Assembly (NCBI GenBank): GCA_900772235.1
Contig: CAAGQX010000183.1
Coordinates: forward strand, 1-9,785
Reading direction: 5' to 3'
From: Clostridia bacterium
GTDB lineage: Bacteria > Bacillota > Clostridia > TANB77 > CAG-508
Length of the DNA: 9,785 bases
The notes under the pieces were generated by a model, which ran no database searches, was not told the origin of the DNA, and saw only the letters and a list, made by a program, of their open reading frames with translations. Shown here piece by piece: positions 1 through 6,110 of the stretch. Positions within the stretch are counted from its first letter, which is position 1. Each line of letters opens with the position of its first letter. The translations under genes and the position numbers were made by a program.

Positions 1-13
1 AAAATGTTTTTAT

Positions 14-40
14 GCGGACGGGTTTAGAACCCGTCCCTAC
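14..40 (-). repeat. GTAGGG-type small palindromic repeat, copy 1
   Basis: A perfect inverted repeat, GGACGGGTT (16-24) and AACCCGTCC (28-36), with a 3-base loop, is followed by CTAC. Read on the minus strand it becomes GTAGGGACGGGTT..AACCCGTCCG. That has the same layout as the copy at 9717-9736 (GTAGGGGCGATT..AATCGCCCG), although the arm bases differ. It is much richer in GC than its surroundings. It is probably a REP- or MITE-like intergenic repeat; no coding capacity is visible. Confidence 0.6.
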
Positions 41-45
41 ATTGT

Positions 46-80
46 AAAAATGTATTATTAATTTATAATGCATTTTTTAC
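46..80 (+). terminator. Probable intrinsic terminator of an upstream gene
   Basis: A 13-bp stem, AAAAATGTATTAT (46-58) with ATAATGCATTTTT (65-77), contains one T/G (U-G) pair and a 6-base loop. The 3' arm runs into a T tract (73-78). The stem is poor in GC, so it would be weak. It could end a gene left of the window, and nothing in the window itself needs it. Confidence 0.4.
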
Positions 81-119
81 ACAAATTACATGTTATATAA
101 ATGTTTTAATTTCAAATTA

Positions 120-148
120 TTGACAATTATAGCAAAAAAAAATATAAT
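120..148 (+). promoter_or_regulatory. Sigma-A type promoter of pssA
   Basis: TTGACA (120-125) and TATAAT (143-148) are separated by exactly 17 bases, a consensus match in both boxes. Transcription would start near 155, giving a leader of about 25 bases before the ATG at 180. The leader holds AAAGAGTGAT (167-176), which resembles the AGGAGGTGAT ribosome site only in part. Confidence 0.85.
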
Positions 149-179
149 AATCACATAAAAAAATAAAAAGAGTGATTAG

Positions 180-806
180 ATGAAAAAAGTGATAATAGGC
201 ATATATAGAAACTGCGATTTTGTAACTATGCTATCTAGTGTATTTGGAATTATAGGAATAATATGTGCATTTAATGCACATATTAATTTAGCCATATTTT
301 CACTTGTTATGAGTGGAATTTGCGATTCTTTTGACGGTGTACTTGCCAGAAAAAGAAATAATACTAAAAAAGAAATGGTATATGGTTGTGAAATGGATTC
401 ACTTTCAGATATAGTTTGCTTTGGAGTATTGCCAATTGTTATATCAATAAATGACGGAATAAATGAATGGTGGGCAAATGTAGTTTATATTATATATGTT
501 CTTACAGGAATAATAAGGCTTGCATATTACAATACTTTATACCACATAGATGAAAATTCAAAAGGATATTTTATAGGACTTCCAATAACAAGTGTAGCAA
601 TATTATACCCGGTATTTTGGCTAATATTTAGAATGAATGAATTAGCTAATTCAAGTGTAGTAATAATACTAATGTTTTTAAGTTTAGCAATATCGTACAT
701 AACAAGGGTAAAGATAAAAAAAATAGATATAAAATGGAGATTAGTATTAGCAACATTAGGAGTTTTATTTATAGTGGTAGCAATAGTAATAAAACACTTA
801 ATCTAA
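180..806 (+). CDS. pssA: CDP-diacylglycerol--serine O-phosphatidyltransferase
   Basis: This integral membrane enzyme would transfer the phosphatidyl group from CDP-diacylglycerol to serine, making phosphatidylserine, the precursor of phosphatidylethanolamine. The CDP-alcohol phosphatidyltransferase signature is complete: D49, D52-G53, A56-R57, G69, D73 and D77. The continuation DSLSDIVCFGVLP (73-85) fits PssA better than PgsA, which usually has DPLADK there. The protein is 208 residues with about six hydrophobic segments. Between R57 and G69 there are 11 residues, against 8 in the classic pattern; I believe longer spacers occur in clostridial relatives, but cannot check. The ATG follows a consensus promoter directly. 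A prepilin-like gene starts 17 bases after its stop and may be cotranscribed. No phosphatidylserine decarboxylase gene is in view. Confidence 0.88.
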   Translation: MKKVIIGIYRNCDFVTMLSSVFGIIGIICAFNAHINLAIFSLVMSGICDSFDGVLARKRNNTKKEMVYGCEMDSLSDIVCFGVLPIVISINDGINEWWANVVYIIYVLTGIIRLAYYNTLYHIDENSKGYFIGLPITSVAILYPVFWLIFRMNELANSSVVIILMFLSLAISYITRVKIKKIDIKWRLVLATLGVLFIVVAIVIKHLI

Positions 807-811
807 CAAAA

Positions 812-826
812 GAGGAGGAAATGATG
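812..826 (+). promoter_or_regulatory. Ribosome site fixing the start of the prepilin-like gene
   Basis: GAGGAGG (812-818) precedes two adjacent ATG codons at 821 and 824. Spacing is 2 bases to the first and 5 to the second, so 824 is preferred. A longer open frame reaches back to 734 inside pssA, but those extra residues have no ribosome site and would put 30 residues ahead of a prepilin-type leader. Confidence 0.7.
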
Positions 827-1186
827 AATAATTTGTATACAAATAAAAAAGGAATAACCATAGTTGCATTAATTATAACAGTAATATTAATGCTCATACT
901 TGCGTCTGTATCTGTAACTGTTTCAATAAATGGTGGATTATTCGAAAATACAAAAAATGCAAAATTGAGAACAGAAATAACAGAAATTCAAGAAAGATTA
1001 ATGAAAAAAATAATGATAAATGAAGGACAAGTACTAAATGGAACAATAAATGAGGTGTTAGGAATAGATAGCCAGTATAACGATAAATTAAAAATAGAAA
1101 ATAGCAAAATAGTGTATTTGAAGGATAAATGGTCTGAAAAACAAATTAGTGAGCTACAAGAAATGGGTATATCTGAAAGCAATTAA
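824..1186 (+). CDS. Small type IV prepilin-like protein (class III signal)
   Basis: A 120-residue protein. It begins with a short basic leader ending KKG (8-10), then a 25-residue hydrophobic helix (11-35) and a polar tail. This is the layout of type IV prepilin N-termini, where a prepilin peptidase cuts after the Gly and the helix packs into a pilus or pseudopilus core. The usual Glu at +5 of the mature protein is Ala here (G10 then ITIVA), so classic assembly chemistry is doubtful. The stretch after the helix, INGGLFENTKNAK (35-47), resembles the G-x-TKAK region that I recall in many orphan clostridial proteins of this kind. The tail (48-120) is mostly charged and I recognise no domain. No prepilin peptidase, assembly ATPase or platform gene is in view. 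It may be cotranscribed with pssA and is followed by a terminator. The function is unknown. Confidence 0.7.
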   Translation: MNNLYTNKKGITIVALIITVILMLILASVSVTVSINGGLFENTKNAKLRTEITEIQERLMKKIMINEGQVLNGTINEVLGIDSQYNDKLKIENSKIVYLKDKWSEKQISELQEMGISESN

Positions 1187-1197
1187 TATTTAACAGT

Positions 1198-1229
1198 AAA
1201 GCAATGAAAATTTCATTGCTTTATTTTTT
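1198..1229 (+). terminator. Intrinsic terminator after the pssA/prepilin-like pair
   Basis: AAAGCAATGAAA (1198-1209) and TTTCATTGCTTT (1211-1222) form a perfect 12-base inverted repeat around one base. The real loop would open to several A/T bases. It runs into TTATTTTTT (1221-1229). It lies 12 bases after the stop codon. Confidence 0.8.
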
Positions 1230-1244
1230 AGTATGTGATATAAA
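1216..1244 (+). promoter_or_regulatory. Probable promoter of the split transketolase genes
   Basis: TTGCTT (1216-1221), 17 bases, then TATAAA (1239-1244). The -10 box is preceded by TGA (1236-1238), an extended TGn element. The -35 box lies inside the 3' arm of the upstream terminator. A start near 1251 would leave a leader of about 20 bases with the ribosome site in it. AT-rich DNA yields chance matches, so confidence is moderate. Confidence 0.5.
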
Positions 1245-1255
1245 TAAAGAAAAAA

Positions 1256-1274
1256 AGGGAGGCTGATTTTTTTG
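1256..1274 (+). promoter_or_regulatory. Strong ribosome site supporting a TTG start
   Basis: AGGGAGGCTGAT (1256-1267 region) closely matches the anti-Shine-Dalgarno complement. It ends 9 bases (counted from the last G of GGAGG) before a TTG at 1272-1274. The nearest in-frame ATG is deep inside the conserved thiamine-diphosphate domain, so the TTG start is well supported. Confidence 0.75.
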
Positions 1275-2105
1275 AAAATAAAAGACATTAAAGAGTTAGA
1301 AAAACAGGCAAATGATATAAGAATTGGCATAATAGAAGCAGTACACAGTGCAAACTCAGGACACCCAGGAGGATCATTATCTATAGCAGATGTACTTACA
1401 GTTTTATATTTTAATCAAATGAATATTGACGAAAACAAACCAAAAGATAAGTGTAGAGATAGACTAGTTTTATCAAAAGGACATTGTGCGCCTGCATTAT
1501 ATAGTACTTTGGCACAAAGAGGTTTTTTTGATAAAGACCTTTTGAAAACATTAAGAAGTATAAATGGAAATTTACAAGGACATCCAGATATGAATAAAGT
1601 GCCAGGAGTAGATATGACAACAGGTTCACTTGGACAGGGATTATCTGTGGCAAATGGTATGGCACTTGCATCAAAATTAGATGGAGAAGGAATAAGAGTA
1701 TATTGCATTTGTGGAGATGGAGAAATGCAAGAAGGACAAATTTGGGAAGCTGCAATGACATCAAGCCATTACAAGTTAGATAATTTGTGTGTAATAGTAG
1801 ATAATAACAATTTACAAATTGATGGAAATGTAGATAAAGTTATGAACATATATCCATTAGATGAAAAATTTAAAAGTTTTGGTTTTGAAGTAATTAATGT
1901 AGATGGGCACAACATTGAAGAACTAATAAAAGCCTTCAACCAAGCTAAAAAAATAAAAGGAAAACCAACAGCAATTATTGCAAATACAATAAAAGGAAAA
2001 GGTGTATCATTTATGGAAAACCAAGCTGGATGGCACGGAAAAGCACCAAATGATGAAGAATATGAACAAGCAATGAAAGAGCTTACAAGCAAATATAATA
2101 ATTAA
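1272..2105 (+). CDS. Transketolase, N-terminal subunit
   Basis: This is the thiamine-diphosphate (ThDP) binding half of a transketolase split over two genes. With the next gene it would move two-carbon ketol units between sugar phosphates in the cytoplasmic pentose phosphate pathway. The 277 residues match the usual length of such subunits. Visible motifs are HSANSGHPGGSLS (25-37), LSKGHCAPALY (67-77), TGSLGQG (117-123) and the ThDP/metal motif GDGEMQEG (148-155), closed by DNNN (177-180). KGKGVSF (241-247) and WHGKAP (254-259) follow near the end. The start is TTG. A 67-base gap with a hairpin separates it from the C-terminal half. DXP synthase shares the fold, but these motifs and the split form favour transketolase. 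The sugar substrates cannot be told from sequence. Confidence 0.92.
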   Translation: MKIKDIKELEKQANDIRIGIIEAVHSANSGHPGGSLSIADVLTVLYFNQMNIDENKPKDKCRDRLVLSKGHCAPALYSTLAQRGFFDKDLLKTLRSINGNLQGHPDMNKVPGVDMTTGSLGQGLSVANGMALASKLDGEGIRVYCICGDGEMQEGQIWEAAMTSSHYKLDNLCVIVDNNNLQIDGNVDKVMNIYPLDEKFKSFGFEVINVDGHNIEELIKAFNQAKKIKGKPTAIIANTIKGKGVSFMENQAGWHGKAPNDEEYEQAMKELTSKYNN

Positions 2106-2113
2106 TTAAAATA

Positions 2114-2153
2114 GCCACATTAAAGCCTTACTTTTCTAAAATATAAATGTGGC
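2114..2153 (+). other. Hairpin between the two transketolase halves
   Basis: GCCACATT (2114-2121) and AATGTGGC (2146-2153) form an 8-bp stem with a 24-base loop. No T tract follows, so it is not a standard terminator. It ends 8 bases before the GGAGGG ribosome site (2162-2167) of the next gene. A related hairpin is at 7340-7374. It may affect transcript processing or the relative output of the two subunits; this is inference. Confidence 0.5.
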
Positions 2154-2172
2154 ATAGTAATGGAGGGAATAT

Positions 2173-3105
2173 ATGAATATAAATAGAAAAATAGCTACAA
2201 GGCAAAGCTATGGAGAAACTTTAGCAAAGCTTGGCGAAAAAAATAAAGATGTTGTAGTATTTGATGCGGATTTATCTGGTGCAACCAAAACATCAATATT
2301 TGCAAAACAATTCCCAGAAAGATTTTTCGATATGGGAATAGCAGAACAAGATATGATGAGCACAGCTGCTGGAATATCTACATTTGGAAAAATACCATAT
2401 GTAAGCACATTTGCAGTATTTGCAGCTGGAAGAGCATATGATCAAATAAGAAACAGCATATGCTATCCTAAATTAAATGTAAAAATTTGTGCAACTCACG
2501 CAGGTATAACAGTAGGAGAAGATGGAGCAACACATCAAATGCTAGAGGACTTAGGAATGATGAGAGGGCTACCTAATATGACAGTACTTTGCACATCAGA
2601 TGATATACAAACTAAATGGGCAGTGGAAGAAATTTCTAAAATAAATGGACCAGTATACTTAAGGCTTTGCAGACTAGGAACACCTGTTATATATGATGAA
2701 ACTCAAAAATTTCAAATAGGGAAAGCCGTTCAAATAGGAGAAGGAACAGATGCAACTATATTTGCAACAGGAGTAACAGTTGCCGAAAGCTTAAAAGCAC
2801 AAGAAGAACTAGTAAAAGAAGGAATAAATGTAAGAGTAGTAGATGTGCACACAATAAAACCAATAGATGAAGAAACAATAATAAAATGTGCAAAAGAAAC
2901 TAAAAAATTGATAACTGTAGAAGACCATAACGTAATAGGAGGGCTTGGAACAGCAATTTCAGATGTACTTACTCAAAATTATCCAACTAAACTTACAAAA
3001 ATAGGAATAAATGATACGTTTGGAAAATCTGGAAAAGCAGAAGAATTGCTGGAATATTATGGACTAACAGCAGAAAATATAATAAAAAAAGTAAAAGAAA
3101 TTTAA
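2173..3105 (+). CDS. Transketolase, C-terminal subunit
   Basis: This 310-residue protein is the pyrimidine-binding and C-terminal half of the split transketolase and should form the active site at the interface with the upstream gene product. Residues 1-160 are the PYR domain. MGIAEQDM (54-61) carries the Glu (E58) that activates the ThDP aminopyrimidine. ATHAG (107-111) and GEDGATHQ (115-122) supply family-conserved histidines (H109, H121). Residues from about 185 on form the C-terminal Rossmann-like domain, with VRVVDVHTIKPID and VEDHNVIGGLG. The ATG follows GGAGGG by 5 bases. I see no promoter in the 67-base gap, so cotranscription with the N-terminal subunit is likely. A 36-bp-armed palindrome begins 2 bases after its stop codon. 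Confidence 0.92.
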   Translation: MNINRKIATRQSYGETLAKLGEKNKDVVVFDADLSGATKTSIFAKQFPERFFDMGIAEQDMMSTAAGISTFGKIPYVSTFAVFAAGRAYDQIRNSICYPKLNVKICATHAGITVGEDGATHQMLEDLGMMRGLPNMTVLCTSDDIQTKWAVEEISKINGPVYLRLCRLGTPVIYDETQKFQIGKAVQIGEGTDATIFATGVTVAESLKAQEELVKEGINVRVVDVHTIKPIDEETIIKCAKETKKLITVEDHNVIGGLGTAISDVLTQNYPTKLTKIGINDTFGKSGKAEELLEYYGLTAENIIKKVKEI

Positions 3106-3107
3106 AC

Positions 3108-3192
3108 TTTAAGCAGTTGGAGACGCGTCTGAATTACGTGAAATTAATGCAAAAATTTTCACGCAATTCAGACGCGTCTCCAACTGCTTAAA
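3108..3192. repeat. Long palindrome (36-base arms) after the transketolase genes
   Basis: Arms 3108-3143 and 3157-3192 are inverse complements with a single mismatch (A3136 opposite C3164), around a 13-base A/T-rich loop. Each arm contains the self-palindrome AGACGCGTCT, at 3121-3130 and 3170-3179. The arms are far richer in GC than the surroundings. No T tract follows directly; a T7 run at 3213-3219 is about 20 bases away, so it does not look like a standard terminator. Possible roles are a MITE-like repeat, an mRNA 3' stabiliser or a protein-binding cruciform. No flanking target duplication is evident. Confidence 0.85.
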
Positions 3193-3233
3193 ATTAAATT
3201 TGATAAATTAACCTTTTTTTCTATTTATTTCTA

Positions 3234-3262
3234 TTGATTTTTTACTTAATTATCATTATAAT
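3234..3262 (+). promoter_or_regulatory. Probable sigma-A promoter of the ftsEX cluster
   Basis: TTGATT (3234-3239), 17 bases, then TATAAT (3257-3262). A start near 3269 would leave a leader of about 30 bases containing the GAGG ribosome site (3287-3290) of ftsE. Confidence 0.7.
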
Positions 3263-3297
3263 GTAAGTGTGAATTTGTATAAATTTGAGGTAGAAAG

Positions 3298-3978
3298 ATG
3301 ATAGAATTTAAAAATGTTTCAAAAACATACAGTACAGGTACAGAAGCTGTACATAATGCTAACTTTAAAATAGAAAAAGGAGATTTTTGCTTCTTGGTAG
3401 GAGCATCTGGTTCAGGAAAATCTACACTTATAAAACTTATATTAAAAGAAGAAGAACCTACAGAAGGTAATATTATAATAAATGGAAAAGATACTACATT
3501 TTTAAAACCTAAAAGAGTTCCATATTTAAGAAGAAGTATGGGAGTAGTATTCCAAGACTTTAGACTTTTATCAGATAAAACTGTATATGAAAATGTAGCA
3601 TTCGCAATGAACATTGTTAAAGCTACTCCAAGACATATAAGAAGACAAGTTCCAATGGTACTTTCTCTTGTTGGGTTAAGTGGAAAAGCTAAAATGTACC
3701 CAGATGAATTATCTGGAGGAGAGCAACAAAGAGTTGCATTAGCAAGAGCACTAGTAAATAATCCATCTATGATAATTGCAGATGAACCAACAGGAAACTT
3801 AGACCCAGAAACAGCTTGGGAAATAATGAACCTTTTAAATGAAATAAACTTAAGAGGTACAACATTAGTTATTGCAACACACGCTAAAGACATTGTAGAT
3901 AAAATGAAAAAAAGAGTTATTGAAATAGACAAAGGTATTATAGTAAGAGATGATAGAAAAGGAGGATACTCGAAATGA
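3298..3978 (+). CDS. ftsE: Cell-division ABC transporter ATP-binding protein FtsE
   Basis: This cytoplasmic ATPase pairs with FtsX. The complex does not transport a solute; it couples ATP hydrolysis to activation of peptidoglycan hydrolases outside the membrane. The 226-residue ABC domain is complete: Walker A GASGSGKST (35-43), Q-loop Q86 in VVFQDFRLL, signature LSGGEQQR (138-145), Walker B MIIADEP (158-164, with D162 and E163) and switch H195. FQDFRLL after the Q-loop and the short tail are typical of FtsE. GAGG lies 7 bases before the ATG. Its stop overlaps the ftsX start as ATGA. The coiled-coil hydrolases that follow are its expected effectors. Confidence 0.95.
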   Translation: MIEFKNVSKTYSTGTEAVHNANFKIEKGDFCFLVGASGSGKSTLIKLILKEEEPTEGNIIINGKDTTFLKPKRVPYLRRSMGVVFQDFRLLSDKTVYENVAFAMNIVKATPRHIRRQVPMVLSLVGLSGKAKMYPDELSGGEQQRVALARALVNNPSMIIADEPTGNLDPETAWEIMNLLNEINLRGTTLVIATHAKDIVDKMKKRVIEIDKGIIVRDDRKGGYSK

Positions 3979-4871
3979 GATACAATGTAATTAGCTATTT
4001 CATAAGTGAAGGCTTTAGAAATGTATTTAAAAACAAAAAATCAACCTTCTCGTGCTTAGGAGTTATGTGTGCTACAATGTTTATGTTTGGTGTATTTTTC
4101 GCAATAGGACAAAATGTTAATAATATAGTTTCTGAAATTGAGGGTTCACAAGCTATAAGAGTGTTTGCCTTACAAGATGCAACACAAGAAGAAATAGAAA
4201 AATTGGGAGAAGAAATAAGCCAAATTAATGGAGTAAATAAAATAGAATTTAAAACAGCAGAGGATGCTTATAATGAAGTAAAAGAAGGCTTAAAAGATAG
4301 ACCGGGAGTGCTAGATGCGCTTGAGGTATCTGCATTTTCAGCATCATACATAGTTACTTTAACAGATTTAGACTTAAATACAAGTGTTCAAGAAAACATT
4401 TTAAAATTAGACAATGTAAAAAGAATTACAAGTAACAATCAAACAATAGAAGCTCTTTCAAAAGTTGCAAAATGGATAAGAATTGTAACAGGAACATTAC
4501 TTGGAATTTTAATTGTTATATCAATATTTATTATATCAAACACTATAAAATTAACAGTTCACGCTAGAAGAAAAGAAATTTCTATTATGAAATATGTGGG
4601 AGCAACAAATGGATTTATAAGAGCACCATTTATTATAGAAGGTGTTATTATAGGAATAATATCTTGCATACTTTCAGTAGCACTAATCGGAGGAATGTAT
4701 AATTTAATTACAAGTAAATTAATTGCATCTCCTACATTCCAAACAATAGGAGTAAGCATTTTAACATTTAATAAGCTATTTGGTGAAATTGTGGCAGTAT
4801 ACTTGGTTTTAGGAATAGGAATAGGAATTTTAGGAAGTTCAATTTCAATGAAAAAATATCTTGAAGTATAG
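3975..4871 (+). CDS. ftsX: Cell-division protein FtsX, membrane subunit
   Basis: FtsX is the membrane partner of FtsE and relays its ATPase cycle to extracellular hydrolases. The 298 residues show the family layout. There is a cytoplasmic N-terminus with EGFRNVFKNKKST (12-24) and a first membrane segment (about 27-46). An extracellular loop of about 120 residues (about 47-165) is the expected docking site for coiled-coil hydrolases. Three membrane segments follow, at about 168-190, 217-240 and 272-290. The conserved HARRKEISIMKYVGAT (196-211) lies on the cytoplasmic side between segments 2 and 3. The start is at 3975, with AAGGAGGA (3959-3966) inside the end of ftsE and a 4-base ATGA overlap, pointing to translational coupling. 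A 34-base gap separates it from the next gene. Confidence 0.94.
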   Translation: MRYNVISYFISEGFRNVFKNKKSTFSCLGVMCATMFMFGVFFAIGQNVNNIVSEIEGSQAIRVFALQDATQEEIEKLGEEISQINGVNKIEFKTAEDAYNEVKEGLKDRPGVLDALEVSAFSASYIVTLTDLDLNTSVQENILKLDNVKRITSNNQTIEALSKVAKWIRIVTGTLLGILIVISIFIISNTIKLTVHARRKEISIMKYVGATNGFIRAPFIIEGVIIGIISCILSVALIGGMYNLITSKLIASPTFQTIGVSILTFNKLFGEIVAVYLVLGIGIGILGSSISMKKYLEV

Positions 4872-4891
4872 TTAAAAAAGCAAATATATAT

Positions 4892-4908
4892 AGGCGGTGA
4901 TGCTTGTG
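4892..4908 (+). promoter_or_regulatory. Ribosome site supporting a GTG start
   Basis: AGGCGGTGAT (4892-4901) matches the AGGAGGTGAT consensus at nine of ten bases. GTG at 4897 and ATG at 4900 fall inside it, so they cannot serve as its starts. The GTG at 4906-4908 lies 8 bases after the GG and gives a clean signal peptide (KKK followed by a hydrophobic stretch). Confidence 0.7.
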
Positions 4909-6048
4909 AAGAAAAAGTTTATAATGGTTTTAATAGTTGTTTTACTAATATGCACAGCTTATTCTACAATAAATGCTGAGAACTTAAGCGATTTACAAGC
5001 ACAAAAAGAACAAATAAAAAATGAATTAAGCAGTGCAAATGAAAATTTAGAAGGCTTACAAGTAGAACTTACTGAAGCACTAGAAGAGGTAAGTAAAGTT
5101 GAGGTACAAATTGCAGAAGGAGAAGCTGAACTAGAAGAAACTACTGCAAAATTAGAAGAACTAGAAAAAGAAATAAAGCAAATACAAGAAAAATTAAATG
5201 TTATAGAAACAGACTATGAAAAACAAAAAGATATGTTTGAAAAAAGAATAGTAGCATTATATGAAATGGGAGAAACAACATATTTAGATGTTTTACTAAG
5301 CTCAAAAAGTATTACAGACTTTATTTCTAACTACTATTTAATAGGAGAAGTAGCACAATACGATAGTGAACTATTAGACACTATTGAACGAGAAAAAAAT
5401 AAAATAGAACAAATAAAAGAACAAATAACACAAAAAAATAATGACTTAAAATTGGCTAAAACAAACCAAGAAAAAACATTAATTGCATTAGAAAATGCGA
5501 AAACTATTAAAAATAGCTATGTAAATAACTTAACACAAGAAGAACAAGCAATTAAAACAAAGATTGACGAATATCAATCTCAATTGAATAGTTTAGATTC
5601 AAAAATTCTAATTTTAACTACAGGTGAAATTGGAGAAGATTATGTTGGAGGAGAATTCTTATGGCCTGCACCAGGATATAAAACCATAACATCTCCATTT
5701 GGAACAAGATTTCACCCAATATTGCATATATATAGAACTCACTATGGAATAGACATAGGAGCACCTAAAGGAGCATATGCTGTGGCTGCAAATTCTGGTG
5801 TGGTTACCACAGCATCATACTTATCTTCATATGGAAATGCAGTAATTATAGATCACGGCGGAGGAGTTTCAACAGTATATGCACACGGTTCTGAAATATT
5901 AACAACTGTTGGAACAAAGGTAAATAAAGGAGACATCATAATGAAAGTTGGTTCAACGGGACTTTCAACAGGACCACATTTACACTTTGGAGTTACAGTT
6001 AATGGAAAGTATGTAAACCCTATGCCATACTTAACAGGAACGAATTAG
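4906..6048 (+). CDS. Secreted coiled-coil M23 peptidoglycan endopeptidase, first paralogue
   Basis: A likely FtsEX-controlled wall hydrolase, analogous in layout to EnvC/PcsB/CwlO-type proteins. From the GTG start it has 380 residues. A signal peptide (about 1-24, cut near INA-E) comes first, then two long coiled-coil arms (about 28-110 and 155-237). The block KRIVALYEMGETTYLDVLLSS (113-133), followed by SITDFI, lies between them. A C-terminal M23/LytM domain covers about 250-376. All zinc ligands are present: H279 and D283 in HYGID, H327 in YAHG, and H358/H360 in HLH. It should therefore be a real endopeptidase cutting peptide cross-links, unlike E. coli EnvC, which has lost them and only activates amidases. 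It lies 34 bases after ftsX and is followed by a paralogue. A lipobox reading of LLIC is unlikely because the residue before Cys is Ile. Confidence 0.88.
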   Translation: MKKKFIMVLIVVLLICTAYSTINAENLSDLQAQKEQIKNELSSANENLEGLQVELTEALEEVSKVEVQIAEGEAELEETTAKLEELEKEIKQIQEKLNVIETDYEKQKDMFEKRIVALYEMGETTYLDVLLSSKSITDFISNYYLIGEVAQYDSELLDTIEREKNKIEQIKEQITQKNNDLKLAKTNQEKTLIALENAKTIKNSYVNNLTQEEQAIKTKIDEYQSQLNSLDSKILILTTGEIGEDYVGGEFLWPAPGYKTITSPFGTRFHPILHIYRTHYGIDIGAPKGAYAVAANSGVVTTASYLSSYGNAVIIDHGGGVSTVYAHGSEILTTVGTKVNKGDIIMKVGSTGLSTGPHLHFGVTVNGKYVNPMPYLTGTN

Positions 6049-6095
6049 TGCTCAAACTATAAAAAAATCAAGTGAAAACAAACTTGTATATAAAA

Positions 6096-6110
6096 ACGGA
6101 GGAAAAAATG
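6096..6110 (+). promoter_or_regulatory. Ribosome site fixing the start of the second hydrolase
   Basis: ACGGAGGA (6097-6104) is well placed before the ATG at 6108-6110. An in-frame GTG at 6072 would add 12 polar residues ahead of a standard KKK-hydrophobic signal peptide and has no ribosome site, so 6108 is chosen. Confidence 0.85.

Noticed and set aside
734..823. Upstream extension of the prepilin-like gene into pssA
   Set aside because: The frame is open, but a strong ribosome site at 812-818 and the prepilin leader both point to the start at 824. The extension has no ribosome site.
3246..3932. Long minus-strand open frame opposite ftsE
   Set aside because: It is the complement of a gene with all ABC motifs. 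Its translation resembles no family I know and it has no ribosome site. Treated as a shadow.
4906..4980. Lipoprotein signal (LLIC) in the first hydrolase
   Set aside because: The residue before Cys is Ile, not Gly, Ala or Ser, and an ordinary signal peptidase I site follows (INA-E).
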